In this document: positions 11,983-23,718 of the stretch, piece after piece
Layout: each line of letters begins with the position of its first letter
Numbering within the stretch: the first letter of the stretch is position 1
Source: Cyclaneusma minus
Taxonomy: Eukaryota > Ascomycota > Leotiomycetes > Marthamycetales > Marthamycetaceae
DNA: 64,000 nt
Direction: 5' to 3'
Assembly (NCBI GenBank): GCA_037179335.1
Contig: JAKZHN010000003.1
Location: 62,001-126,000 of the forward strand
Notes under the pieces: model-generated
Database searches by the model: none
What the model was told of the DNA's origin: nothing
Seen by the model: only the letters and a program-made list of their open reading frames with translations
Position numbers and translations under genes: made by a program

Positions 11983-14936
11983 ATGTGGCTCTTCGAGTCC
12001 GACGGCGATGACTTCAGCGGTATGTCGCCGGCACCTATGCCTCGGATGATGTCGCTGACCTCTTCATGCAGGCAAAACACTCTGGCTTCGGCCAGGCCTC
12101 AAATTCCTGATCGGACGGACACCCGGTGACGAAGGTAGCGCATCTCCTCCCACCTCCCTCGTCGCATACTGATGTGGTTCGTAGCCGGGAATATGGTCAT
12201 CAAGGACAAGACCATTTCGCGTAAACATTTGATCGTACATGTCAGCGATGTGGAGCCTGGTGATGGGGTAGGCCGAGTTCGGAGACAATTGTGTGATCGC
12301 AACTGACGAAGACCACAGTTGAAACCGCGTTTGCGATCCAAAGTTACGCTGTCGGACCAGGAGACAAAAGCTGGCACTAAAGTTAATGATGTCCAGATCC
12401 GAGGGAAGACGCACGTTTTGGAGGGCGATAGTCATGTAATAAGACTAGGAACCTACTCGAAGCTTTTCAGGTTCGTCCCCTATATCACAGAATGCCCACG
12501 TGCCAAATTCATACTGACATGACCACCAGACTTACCTGGAAACCCGTCAATCTGACATACTCGTTCGTCGGCAAAGACAGCAAATCAAATGTCCTCGAAA
12601 ATATCTCCTCGCGACTCGAAAGCCTTGATATCAAGGTTTTCAGAGACTATCAACCAGGCATCACAACCCATGTCGTCGCAAAGAAACGCAATACGTCGAA
12701 GAATCTCCAAGCTCTCATCGAAGCCAAGCCGATTGTTACCGATGACTGGGTTTCTGCCATCGAGGCTGTCGCCAGTGAGCCGGATCCTGAACGACCCGAT
12801 GTTGCAAAATTGGCAACCGACTACATGAGATACTGGCCGGACTTCAAGAATTGTCTACCAGAGAAGGGTGAGGAGCCGACAGAATGTGGAGCCGAAGCAT
12901 ATGCACCAGATCCCCGACGCAACGGCATATTCGAAGGATACACATTCATCTTCTACGACAAAGGGCAGTTCGACAATCTGGTTGCACCCATAACTGTGGG
13001 CAATGGGAAAGCACTTCTTCGAGAAGTAGAACCCGAAGTGTCAACGACCGACGACTTTGTCAGATATGTCAAGGATACAGCAGGCGAAAAAGGATTTGGC
13101 GAGCTCGAGAATGGCAAAGAGGGCAAAGGCGTCGTCCTTGTCCGATATGCTCCCAAGAAGCAGGTTGAAACATCTTCTTGGTATGCCAAATTTATCAAGG
13201 AGATATCACTACGGCTGAATCTTCGCATGATGGAGCAAAATGAATTATTGGATGTCATATTGAAGAACGATACTAGTACTCTTCGCACGCGGCTTGAGGT
13301 TGCAAAGTCGGGTTTCTTTTCGTCTATGCAGGCCTCTGCTCCTGGCCGACCTGGACTCGTACCTCAGTCTAGTGAGATTCAAGCTAGCAATGAACCTACA
13401 CCTACCAACCCCGAAGGCGACACGACGATCGTCGAAGAGCCCCCAGCAGAACCCTTACCACCACCACAGCCCCGCCGTCGCGCTCGTCGCGTAGTACAGT
13501 CCCGCTTCAAAGGCTTCGACTCCGATGACTCCGACGACGACGACGTAAAACCAGCCACCACCCAACCCGAACCCGAATCCGCCGCTCCAACCAACCTGCA
13601 AACATCCCGAACATCCGCCCGTTCCAACACCCAGTTCGAAACTGCACCCACAGCACCCGAACCCGAAGAGTCGCAAGATATCTTCATGTCGCAACGCTCT
13701 GAGTCTCCACAAGCCGTTGAGTCGCAAACTCAGCGTCCCAGCATGCAATCAGAGTCCCAAGCCACACAGCGAAACCCGCGGAAACGCGTCGTTCCACCTT
13801 CAGATGACGAAGACGATGAGGATATGCTCATGAGCATGGCACCCGCAGCTGCCCAGCTCAAGCGACGTCGTATTGAAGAATCTGATGCACGACGTGCTCG
13901 AGGTGAGAGTACGCCCACGAGGGATTCCGAGACTCCTGCTCCTGAGCCTGAAGTCAAAGATGAGGGCAAAGGCAAAGGAAAAGGACGCGGAAAAGCGGTG
14001 AAGAAAGAAACGGCAGTCGAAGAATTCGCGCGCCAAAAACGCGAAGAAGCGGAACGGCTAGCCAAAGAAGAGCGCGAGCGCTTGCAAGAAACGCTCGGTG
14101 GAGTTGATATCGAGAAGATTCGCAATTTGGCGATCGTGGAAGAGATGGAAGTCAAGCGACGCGAGCCGCCGCCGAATAGAAGGGAGAGGCCGAGGTTTGG
14201 CGATGAGAGTGAGCGGTGGGATGAGAAGTGGAATGGGAGGAAGAATTTTAAGAAGTTTAGGAGGCAGGGTGAGGGTGGAAGGTCCAGAGTGGTGGGCGTG
14301 GGGTTGAGGAATATTGTGCCGTTGGAGGAGGTGAAGAGGAAGGATTATGGGTTGGGTGATGAGAGGTGGGAAAAGAGGAAGGGGGATGAGATGGACCTTG
14401 ATAGTCCGAGGAGGGATAGGGGGAAGGAGAGGGAGAGGGAGAGTCAGAGGAGGGAAACGCAGAGCCAGACTCCTCAGTCACAGACTCCTCGGACTGAAAC
14501 GCAGGGGAGAAGGGGCGCTATTGCTTCTGCTGCCCCGTCAAGGAGTGTTACCGCTACCCCGTCGAGGAGTAACAGAGATGCACCGATTGTGCTGGACGAT
14601 GATGATGATGATGACGAGGTGATGGCACTTGAGGAGGAGGAAGAGGAAGAGCCGGTTACTCAGTCGGCGGGGAGATCGACGAGAGCGGCGAGCAAGGAAC
14701 CGCCAACATCGTCGACTTTGCAGTCCTCAGCCACTTTGCCGTCGCAGGCGGGGAGGAAGAGAACCGAACCACCGACGAATGCGAAACAGCTGTCACCGAA
14801 GAAGAGGTTGGCGAGAGGGACGTTGTTGAGTGCAACTAATAGGAGGAAGGAGAAGGAGACTGAAGAAGATGAGGATAACGACGATGACGATGACGATGAC
14901 GGTGGTATGAAGTTTAAATTCAAGAAGCGGAGGTGA
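11983..14936 (+). CDS. nbs1: Nbs1/nibrin, MRX(N) DNA-damage complex subunit
   Basis: Five exons: 11983-12019, 12072-12134, 12185-12267, 12319-12470 and 12530-14936. All introns are GT-AG and about 50-60 nt, and the join gives 913 aa. The N-terminus reads MWLFESDGDDFSGKTLWLRP and enters an FHA domain at about 20-110 (FLIGR, the ISRKH phosphopeptide-binding core, TKVND). A BRCT domain follows at about 115-192 and a second, divergent BRCT from about 244. Then comes a long Ser/Thr/Glu-rich disordered tail. KNFKKFRR near residue 682 resembles the Mre11-binding motif. The extreme C-terminus is an acidic run followed by KFKFKKRR, matching the acidic-FxF Tel1/ATM-binding type. The family scaffolds Mre11-Rad50 at double-strand breaks in the nucleus. 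Length and domain order fit fungal Nbs1. The start is fixed by the FHA reading. Confidence 0.93.
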
Positions 14937-15163
14937 GGCGAGGGGAGGTGTGCTTGTTTGCTGCTCGAAATACAATGTCTGTGTGTCGACTCGCTCAATG
15001 ATTAGGTACTCGGGTGCCCTCCCTTCTTCATTCATCTACTTTAGCTATGATACGTTGCAGTATCTACAATGGACTTGGCTGGACATGGCTTTCAGTCACG
15101 ATCTCAGCCACACTTCATTTCGTGTTTCTTCGATTCAATGCGATGTTAATTAGATCTACATTT
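14937..15163. other. 3' region of nbs1
   Basis: Noncoding interval after the nbs1 stop, leading to an 84-bp direct repeat. No gene is supported. Confidence 0.5.
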
Positions 15164-15368
15164 GCTCCTTGAAAAAGCGCGCCACTTTCTGAATTCAGTA
15201 CTACAGCGAGCGCGTTTAGAGGGGGAGCGACAGTAACACATCAGATCGCTGAAGCAATCTTTGCACTTCTGAGAAATGCCAGCTGCTCCTTTATATAGCG
15301 CGCCGCTTTCTAGATCTTAGGCTATAGCGAGCGCGTCTAGAGGGGGAGCGACAGTGATGTTTCAGATC
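15164..15368. repeat. Two-copy 84-bp direct repeat
   Basis: 15164-15247 and 15285-15368 align over 84 bp with an offset of 121 bp. Shared blocks include AGCGCGCC, CTTTCT, AGCGAGCGCGT and TAGAGGGGGAGCGACAGT. Copy 2 has TTTATATAG where copy 1 has TTGAAAAAG, so one copy carries a TATA-like string. It is unrelated to the arrays as far as I can see. Confidence 0.85.
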
Positions 15369-16463
15369 AGGGGGCTATGAGCTTCCCATGGTCTAGAGGC
15401 CCTTTAGACTCGAACACCAGTATGAGTAAACCTACCTGGGAGTTCGCTCGATAAGAGGGCCACATTGTGAGTTTCCAACAGCAGCACTTCTGCACCTCGA
15501 GATTACATGTAAAGCCGGCGAGTACATAGGAGTTGCGTCTGTCAATGGGCGTCAGATTGTCACAGTCAGCGTCAGCATGACAATTGGCAAAACATTTTTC
15601 CGGCAGTCTTGGCAAACCTCACTCTCCAACATAAACATCCCTCTCTTCTCCATCCCCTATCCGTCCACCACACCCTCACAATCACCTGGTTCTGCTTTGA
15701 GAAATAAAGATGCTGCACGCAGCAGTCTGCAGTCAGCGACTCAGCCCTTGCATAAGTAGCGAACACCCATCTTCCCACCGGATTCGTCTCGCCTCACGAA
15801 ACATCACGCCACCTCTCCATCCAGCCGGACTGGATCATACGATATCCTGCCTGGACCAAACAACGAAACAAGCCACTCCCCGGACCCAACTGTCCCGAAA
15901 ATAAAATAAATAAAATGAACCCACCAGATTGGCACGAAATCCCCACACATCACGTTGAAACATACACGTTCTTGATGGCGGCGGTTATGCAGGTATCACA
16001 TATTCGGCGCAGTCCGCGTGGATTGACACTTGACAGGGCTGGATGTGGCAGGTAAGGGTACTGGGTGGTACTGAGTGGTACTGAGTGTACTGAGTACTGA
16101 AGGTATAGGTGGGTGATATATAGAGCTTGCGTGTCCCGACCCTGCGATGTCTTCTCCTTTTAATGGTTGAACTTTTGTTGTGTGGACTTGTAGAGACGAG
16201 AATAAGCTGCTTTTGTCTACTCTGATCTCCTCTCCGTCGCTGTACACCACTTTCGCCTCTCATCGAGAAATCACTCCTCTCATCTGTCGAGTTTCTTCTC
16301 AAGACGACTGTCACCTCTCAGTCCCAAAGCGCATCACGTGTCCAACCACCTCACTCTCAACTATCAGCATCACTGTCATTCCCCTCCCCACTGTCAACAC
16401 TAAACCTCTCACCGTTTCCATATCACCAAACATCCTGCTCTCGCCTCCACCAAATCCGCGAAA
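15369..16463. other. Upstream region of the 16464 gene
   Basis: The part before the ATG at 16464 is pyrimidine-rich, as expected of a fungal promoter and 5' leader. A 46-codon ATG frame at 15915-16055 (MNPPDWHEIPTHHVE start) could be a short upstream ORF or an unrecognised exon. TGGTACTGAG repeats occur near 16065-16095. Confidence 0.4.
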
Positions 16464-17234
16464 ATGCCCTCTGCGTCACTCTCCCTCCACAACACGAAAT
16501 TCCTGCACAATCCCCACACAAGATTCTTCCCGCGCCGTCCGAGCACCGGCGGTCTCACATCGCGCTTCCTTTCTTCGACAAGACAAACACAAGCACAAGT
16601 ACCGATAGTCATGGCGGGCGCAGATGCTGCGAATGATGCAATCATCTATGGCACTGTGAAGGACGCGGATAAGGGAACGGAGGTGAAGATGGAGAAGCAG
16701 AGCTTTAGCGCAAGTCCGTACATGGAGACGAAGTTGGTGGAGATGTTGACCAGTGTTTATGGGGAGAGGGGGTTTGGGTTGTCGGTGAGTGGACTTTTGC
16801 TTCTTCATGTGTCTACGCATTTATTTTTCTAGATTTCAAAGTCACATGTTCCCTCGATGCCGTGGATGCCGTCTGGACTAGATGCATCTCAGAGTCCCAG
16901 CCCATTGGAATCATCATTTCACTCTTCTCGTGTGATCACCAAACTAACATCCTTCCCTCGATAGTATGACAATAAAACATACACCCTGACCCCCACCTCC
17001 GCCGCAAAGACCTCGCGTCCCCTCTCATCCGAAGAACTTGCCTCCTGTATCGATGACTCCCACAAATCCTCCAACACACAGATGGAAACCGAGATCAAGC
17101 GACCCAGTGCTGGCGTACGAACCGCTTCCAAAACTTCGATTACTTCTTCGTCGTCGAAACCTGGTGGTTGTGGAGGTAAGCCGGGCTGTTCGGGGGCGTG
17201 CAAGAATGGGGGCAAGAAAGATGTCGAGTGGTAG
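16464..17234 (+). CDS. Two-exon conserved-looking protein of unknown function
   Basis: Exon 1 is 16464-16784 and exon 2 is 16965-17234. The 180-nt intron has a GTGAGT donor and ATAG acceptor and joins in frame, giving 196 aa. The N-terminus (residues 1-45) is rich in Arg, Ser and Leu, with RFLSSTRQTQ resembling a mitochondrial presequence cleavage region. Translation could instead begin at MAGADAAN (16611). The middle (YGTVKDADKGTEVKMEKQ; PYMETKLVEMLTSVYGERGF) looks like a folded segment. The C-terminus is Ser/Lys-rich and ends with a short Cys/Gly cluster, GGCGGKPGCSGACKNGG, which might bind metal. I do not recognise the family. Evidence for coding is the frame-preserving splice plus composition. 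Confidence 0.6.
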
Positions 17235-17900
17235 GGGCATGAGGGTGGTGTGATGATGAATGGGCTATGAGCTGCTTCGGGCGTTCTTTCGGCGTTACTG
17301 GGGCATTGGTGCTGAATATTATTGGAAGGGAGAGTGGCATTCATAGGCGCATGGGACCATTAATCATGAGGGAGGCTTTGGGATCACTGGCGCACTGGTG
17401 CTGCTGACCACAAGAATATCATGCCAGACCTGAGTTTCTCAGTTCCAGAGCTTCTGGCTCCAGCTCTTGTTTCCATCGTGAGCATTTGAGAACAAGGTTT
17501 CCCCTCCCCCAGCATACCCTGCGCCCACGGCCAGCCGAAAACATTGAAACAAACGAAATCAAAAGTCGAAAGAGCATCTAGCTATGGCCTTTGTGTGCTG
17601 ACTGTCGTCTAGTGAGATGTTTCATTTCTCTGGATGTCTCACCATTCTCGAACTATGTAGAATCACGTGGCTCTTTCCTACTTGCCCATAACTGTCCTTT
17701 GTGACTACCACTATAAGAAGCCTCTTCATCTCCAATTCAATCTCTCCAAGCCAGTCCACAATAAGCACAGACACTCACACTCAGCTCCTTATACACACCC
17801 GGCCGCACCCCCAATTCCAACCCGCCGTGCAAACACCTCGCCTCCCATCCCGCCCACCCCCTCTCCACACCACTCCAGGCACATCTCGCATCTCCCAAAA
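17235..17900. other. Intergenic, promoter-like pyrimidine-rich region
   Basis: Noncoding. The last 200 bp are rich in CACAC and CCACC strings typical of fungal 5' leaders before the small ORF at 17901. Nothing else is recognised. Confidence 0.4.
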
Positions 17901-18104
17901 ATGACTTTCACCATTCCCGGTCCCCAGGAGTTCGACTCCACAACCTCGTACTGGGACGCCCTCCTCAAAATCCTCATATACGCGATAGTCACCTACTGCA
18001 TCATAAATTGCATCCTATACTTTGTCTGGGTTAATTATATGATTATTAAGGTGTTGAACTACAGAGGACGGGGGGCTGATTGTCTGATATCTGATTCGAT
18101 TTAG
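17901..18104 (+). CDS. Possible small single-pass membrane protein
   Basis: A 67-codon ATG frame preceded by CCCAAAA, a good fungal start context, and by a leader-like CA/CT-rich tract. Residues 20-50 (LLKILIYAIVTYCIINC onward to VWVNYMII) form one or two hydrophobic segments; the remainder is polar. The frame is also open upstream to 17667 from a non-optimal ATG, which I think is leader. No family is recognised. A short ORF of this size can occur by chance, so the call rests on start context and the membrane segment. Confidence 0.35.
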   Translation: MTFTIPGPQEFDSTTSYWDALLKILIYAIVTYCIINCILYFVWVNYMIIKVLNYRGRGADCLISDSI

Positions 18105-18289
18105 ACTGGAAGTAAGTTGTTGTTTGCAGATCATATATTATCTGCAGATGATGAGGCAAAGGTTTTTTGTACACTGTTGAACTCGGAACACGTGAAGCTG
18201 CGTAATGTGCGGAGGCAAGGAGGCAGGAGAATGATAGTTGTACAAATGGGCGCTAACTGAATACGCCATGGAATTGAACTGCGTAGATG

Positions 18290-21200
18290 CAAGCGAATTC
18301 TACACAGCTGAAGGGATGAAATTGTGATGCTGTCGGTAATGCAACCTGCTGTCGAAGCAAATATCGTACCTGTCGCTGAGTATGATATGCGCAATGTGCA
18401 GATCGAGAATTTCTTTTGTCTGGAGATGTGTTCATTGGGTTCTGGGTGGAATGGGTGCAGAAGGTGGCAGGGGTTGAGGAAGTGCGTTTATGCTGGAGAT
18501 AGGACATACCGGCTGCGACTCCCCGAATCTTGGATTTACTTTGAAAGGGGCGAATCTCAGGGCCTTTTTATACCTCTTGCTTTCCTACTATCAGAGCACG
18601 TGATCGAGTTTCTATCTAGGTCTCTAGTAGTGGCCGTACCTTCTCCAAAGACAGGAGACTTTGTCACTCCAACACTGCCAGGACTGGTGATTCATCATCC
18701 ATAACCACTAGCATCTGCAAACAAAGCTACTGGCGAGCTGTGAAGCGAACAGGTTTGTCGTTGGGAAAGCTATCTGTCGCTGGGAAACCTCATCTGCTGT
18801 CGAGGAACCTGTCTACCGCCGATCCGAGTCACGCTTCCCGAACAATTGCACACATCCATCCAGCGACTGTGTATTCTGTCTGTAGCCTCTGGTCTTTCCG
18901 ATGCCATATGTTGATTTCTGAACCCGCTGGTTCCAAGCAAACGCGGTCTACCGAGACACACCGTCATAATTGATCTCGTCTGCTTCTGACTTGGATTTGG
19001 AAAAGCAGAATCTCAGGGCCTTTTTATAGCTGCCAGATAGCAGGAGAGGCAACGAATCATGTGACTTGGTCTCCAAGTAAGGTGTCTAAACTTCATCGGT
19101 GGTAGCTATTAGGTGCGTATGAAGTTTACAAGCAGGTGTAACTTGTTACTGGGACTTGGGACCTGTGCCTTGCAAACTGTCGATGAATGGAAATCATTTT
19201 CATCTTTTTCGATGACAGAACCATCCTACCATCCAAATGACCGCCTGCTGTTGAAATGCCGCGTCTGCTGTTGCCGGAACCGTCTACCGCCTGTGTTAAT
19301 CTCATTTTTCAAACGGATGCTTCCATCTACCCCACGCCCGAATGCTCTATCCGCAGGCCCTGGCCAATGCGATAGCATATATCAATTGCTCGAATCCACG
19401 GATTCCAAGCGAACGTGCTTTACTGAGACGCACCATGTAGTCTTGTGTCGTTCGATAGTGATTTGGATTTGAAAAGACAGAATTCGAGGGCCTTTATATG
19501 CCTCGCAGGAGACACAATAAATCATGTGACTTCGTAAAGCAGGTCCCCACACTTCATCGGTGGTAGCTGTCACCCGTGTGACGTGTAAAGGTAGGCGTAA
19601 CTTATTACTGGCACTTCAAATTGGGACTTTTGCCTTCCAAGCTATCCATGCATACTACAGAGTAGTTCCATCCTTTTGACTACGGGACCATCCTGCCGTC
19701 CGAAAGACCTTCTGCTGTCGAGAAACCTGTCTACCACCAATGTCAATCCTATCATCCGGAAATGACAGAAGCATTTCTCTAGTTCTTGCTTGCATATCCT
19801 GCCGTAATTGTTAATGCTTTATCTTTCGAGTAAGCATAGTTGCTCGAACCCGAGGATCCCAGGCATGATTCTTTCGAGATACACTTTCGCATCGTTGAAT
19901 TCTCGTGGATCGCTTGATTTGCTTCTCGAAATAGAGAATCTCGGTGTCTTTTTATAGCTGCCAGCTAGCAGGAAAGTCAGAACATCATGTGACTTTGTGA
20001 AGCATGCGCAGAAGCTTTATGGGTGAAATTTGTCACGTATATGTAAATTGTAAAGATAGGCGTGACCTGCTTGCTACTGGCACTTCAACTTGGGACTTGT
20101 GCCTTCGAAGCTATTCATGAATGCAAACTATTTCCGGAACACTCCACAATCGAACTGCTTTACTAATGATAATGTCGGCTGTTGCTGAACAGCCTAACCG
20201 CTGTCGACAAAACCGTCTACCGCCAACCGCCAATCCTCATTCCACCATCCGAAAATGATGAGCCTATCTTTGACTCTCTATCCCGTGCTTGTATATTCTA
20301 TTGTGATGCTTAGACTCAATTTTTCTGTGAACACGGTAGTTCGAATCTACAGATCCCAGGGGACGCTCTTTTGAGATAGACTGTCACCCATCCCGCATGA
20401 GTGCGTACCTTTTGAGTGCGATGTTTGCCGATATGAATTTGGATCTAGAAATACAGGATCTCAGGACCTCTTTATAGCTCACAGCTTCCAGTGAAGGTAA
20501 AAGATCATGTGACTTCGCAGCTAACTATCAAAACGCTTTGGGTAGTGGCTAGTCTTTCACCTTCAAAATCCGCTTGAGTGCGCGCAACTTGAGGGTGAAC
20601 GGTCACTTGTACTTGTGGTCGAGACCTGTCACTCTCAAGTTTCTCGAAAAATTCACAGCACTTCCATGCTCCTCGACAAAAGAACCGGCCTGCTGCTGTC
20701 GACAAAACTTCCTGTCATCAAAATGCCTCGCCTACTATCAACAAAATTAGCTACCGCCAATGTCAGTCTCGAAATTTCGATTTTGGGGAACAACACATAT
20801 AGCATCTCGAGTACCTATGACACTCTACAAGTCCTACCCGCCAATTCTGTTACTTTTGGGAACACATATCTGCTCAGGCCCGCGGAACGCAAGACATGCG
20901 TTCTGCTAAGACACACCGGAACATACGAGCATGGGTTTCGTCTTAATTTTGGATTGAGGAAGGCAGATTCTCAGGCCCTTTTTATAGCTGTCAGCTAGCA
21001 GGAGAGGCGACATGTCACGTGACTTGGTGAGGTGGGTATATGTTCTTGATGGGTCGCTGGTCAATGCTCCTCAACATTTAGAACCAAATCAAACAACCAC
21101 AGGTCAGCTAGCATGACTGAATGGAACTTGAGACGCGGACTTGAGCATTTCAAGATTTGTGATTTTTGGAGCCAGGTCTGAGCCATTTATTTTGGGAATC

Positions 21201-23300
21201 AGTAGAGTGGAGGGTAAATGACTGCTGCGCTGTCGTCGACGATTCTAGCTGCTATCGACAGGTTTGGCTGCTGTCGGTTTAGACGTCTCAAAACCTGAGT
21301 CCGATCCGGCTACCTGGTCTACGTGTGGTCTCTGCCATTCTGAGCTTTCAATAAACAGCTGCTAATATCCACATGCAGCAAGAAGCGCCTTCCATTTCCC
21401 ATTCCGCGAACCCGGAATTTTCGTTGTTTACACTTCAAGAGAAAGGATCTCAGGCCCTTTTTATAGCCGTCGGGTAGCAAGAGAGGCAGCATATCACGTG
21501 ACCTAGTTGAGTTGAGCATATATTCGTAGCAGGTAGCTCTCCAATACTCCTCAAATCTTGCCCCTGTCAGGCGCGATCTTCACGGCTCTAGCATGACTAA
21601 ATGAATTTTCAGACTTGGACTTGGCACAGGGACGTGGAAATTCTTGTGCCAGTCACTGAAGTGTGCGAATTGCGGAGGGGAGGAGCTGTGGTTGCTGGGT
21701 TGTTGTCGAGGATGCTAGCTGGTGTCGACAAGTTTGCCTACTGTCAGAATGGTCACCGGCCTGTCGATTTCAATCCTATGAAAACACGGATGATGCATCC
21801 CGCATTCATGTTCAATCACAAGTTCACAATCCTGTCCAGTCTTTGACCTTTGAGCGCCTAGCTGCTTAAATCCTCGGGGACGAAGAAACGCTTTCCATGC
21901 CCGTGAAGGTGCTGCTGCCATACTCAAGATTTATGGTTCAAGAGTGAGGATCATAGGCGGGCTTTATAGCTGCCAGCTAACAGGAGAGGCAGTAGATCAT
22001 GTGATGGTGGTGCATGCTCTCGGTTGGTGCTATTCCTCCACATTCCAGGTGGGTAGGTGCGAGTGTGAAGCATTTGAAGGGACTCGCTGGAGTTTGGGAC
22101 TTGAAGTCGAGAGTTGCGATCTGAGATCTCATCGAGCTTTATAGAGCTGTGTAAGGACTAAGGAAGCAGTTATGGTTGCTGAACTGTTGTCGACGGGGCT
22201 ATCTGCTGTCAACCAATTTCCCTACTGTCGGAAGAGTCGTCTGGTACCGAGTGCAATCACTGGAAACCACACAGCAGATCCATACCTCATCGACATTTCA
22301 ATCACAATTCACAGATTTGAAATACTATATGCTGCTTTTGGACCTTTGACTAAACGATTACTGAAATCCACCAAGGACCAAGGGATCGTTTTCCAGCCGC
22401 CATCATCCCTTGCGACGTGGTTCACCGTTATATGATTTGCAGTTCAAGAGACGGGACTTCGAGGGCTTTTTATAAACGCTGCCTAACATTGGAGGTGATA
22501 GATTATGGGATCTTTGTCACGTAGCCAGATTCATACTGTTGGTTGGTGACTGTTCCTCTACCTTGAAGTGCAGATGTACGAGTGTGAAGCACTTGGCGTG
22601 ACTGGCTGGAATTTGGGACTTGGACTTGAGTGTTGTGGATCTATGATTTCATTGGAATGTCTAAAGCAGTGTCTCTTGTGGCCCCTGACTGTCACGGGTA
22701 ACGGTGCAGCACGTTACCGGTAAGCTAGAGTACAAAAGACCCGCAGTATTCCCGAACGAGGGAATACTGGCTGCACATTGTATTTAAGCCGTGTGACACT
22801 GACGGATTCAAAAGTATGACCACTCTACGTGACAAATTCTACTCGCTCCTTCTCACTCTTCGGGGGTGTGAGTAGACGGCTGCTCAAATCAGCTTGGACA
22901 GAGTCGCCTTTCATGTTGCATAGTGAACGATCCGGTAAGTCATGGTTCATGAGAGAGGACCTCGGAGGCTTCTTATACCCTCTGGATAGCAGCGAAGGTA
23001 ATAAAGTATGTGACTTGGCAAGACAGTTGAGAAATATTAGCTTATGGTTATTCCGGCGCCTCTGAAAAGTGAGTCTGGGTGTCATGTTCTCGGCGTGACT
23101 TGAATGGGACCGGTCATTTGGACTTGGGCCGTGTGAGGCTTAAGTGGTCTCCGCACGCCGAAGGTAAGAGCTAGGTCTGTTGCAAGTTTGACGTCGACGC
23201 CACCTGTTGTCGGCGAACATGCTCTCAAAACAGTCACCTGCTGCCGATTTCAGTTATCCTCGGGGTAGGGACGGATCCATCGGACTGCCAAGGATAGAGC
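18290..23300 (-). repeat. Array B: ten ~500-bp promoter-like modules, minus-facing
   Basis: Regular tandem modules. Plus-strand landmarks are CAGGGCC-TTTTTATAG (a minus-facing TATA) at 18567, 19021, 19493, 19950, 20471, 20979, 21459, 21963, 22467 and 22971, so periods are about 455-520 bp. About 30-40 bp further lies ATCATGTGACTT or CACGTGA (18597, 19058, 19523, 19986, 20506, 21016, 21495, 21998). Paired CTGCTGTCG-like motifs lie about 180-250 bp on, for example 19245/19265, 20690 and 21248/21269, often followed by CTACCGCCAA. Between TATA and E-box most copies share AGCTGCCAGCTAGCAGGAGAG. No conserved ORF is shared. A solo LTR interrupts the array at 22690. Confidence 0.85.
22690..22798. mobile_element. 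109-bp solo LTR with 5-bp target duplication
   Basis: The segment starts TGTCAC and ends GTGACA (TG...CA termini), and is flanked on both sides by CTGAC (22685-22689 and 22799-22803), a 5-bp target-site duplication. It contains a TATTTAAG box near the 3' end and two hairpins, GGTAACG/CGTTACC at 22697-22718 and CAGTATTCCC/GGGAATACTG at 22744-22769. This is the structure of a solo LTR. A length near 100 bp suggests a miniature (SMART/TRIM-type) LTR element. Orientation is uncertain because the ends are palindromic. Confidence 0.75.
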
Positions 23301-23718
23301 TTCGGCGTGTTCACAAACAACGATACGTTGTATTATGATGCAGCCTGCACACTTCGAAGCCGTGGGTCCCCCGGTGTCTCCACCTATTAACAAGGCAGGT
23401 AGCTAAGAACACGTCACGATCTCCATTTCACCCCAATATCCAAGCTGTCGGGAGTGGGGGAGACGTACCGAAGTGGCAGGTATCTTAGCTAGGCCAAGTT
23501 CGGATTTGATATGTGTGTTCTTGTTGGGGTATTGAAAGTATCAGGTACATTCATTAGGCTGTCATCGATGGCAGAGGGTGACGAAATGAAAGGTTGGGCG
23601 GGAAATCCATGTTGTCACTCGCTATATGTTTCTGATGGGGCTCGGAGAATACTTTTGGCTCGGAGAATACTTTCATTCAGAAGTCGGGAAGAACTGCTCT
23701 GACGATCCTTCCATGCTC
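23300..23718. other. Array B edge and 3' flank of APH-like gene
   Basis: No gene is supported. It contains a short direct repeat, GGCTCGGAGAATACTTT, near 23640-23670. Confidence 0.4.

Noticed and set aside
15915..16055. 46-codon ORF starting MNPPDWHEIPTHHVE
   Set aside because: Could be an upstream ORF or exon, but no clean donor (GTATCA) and no family.
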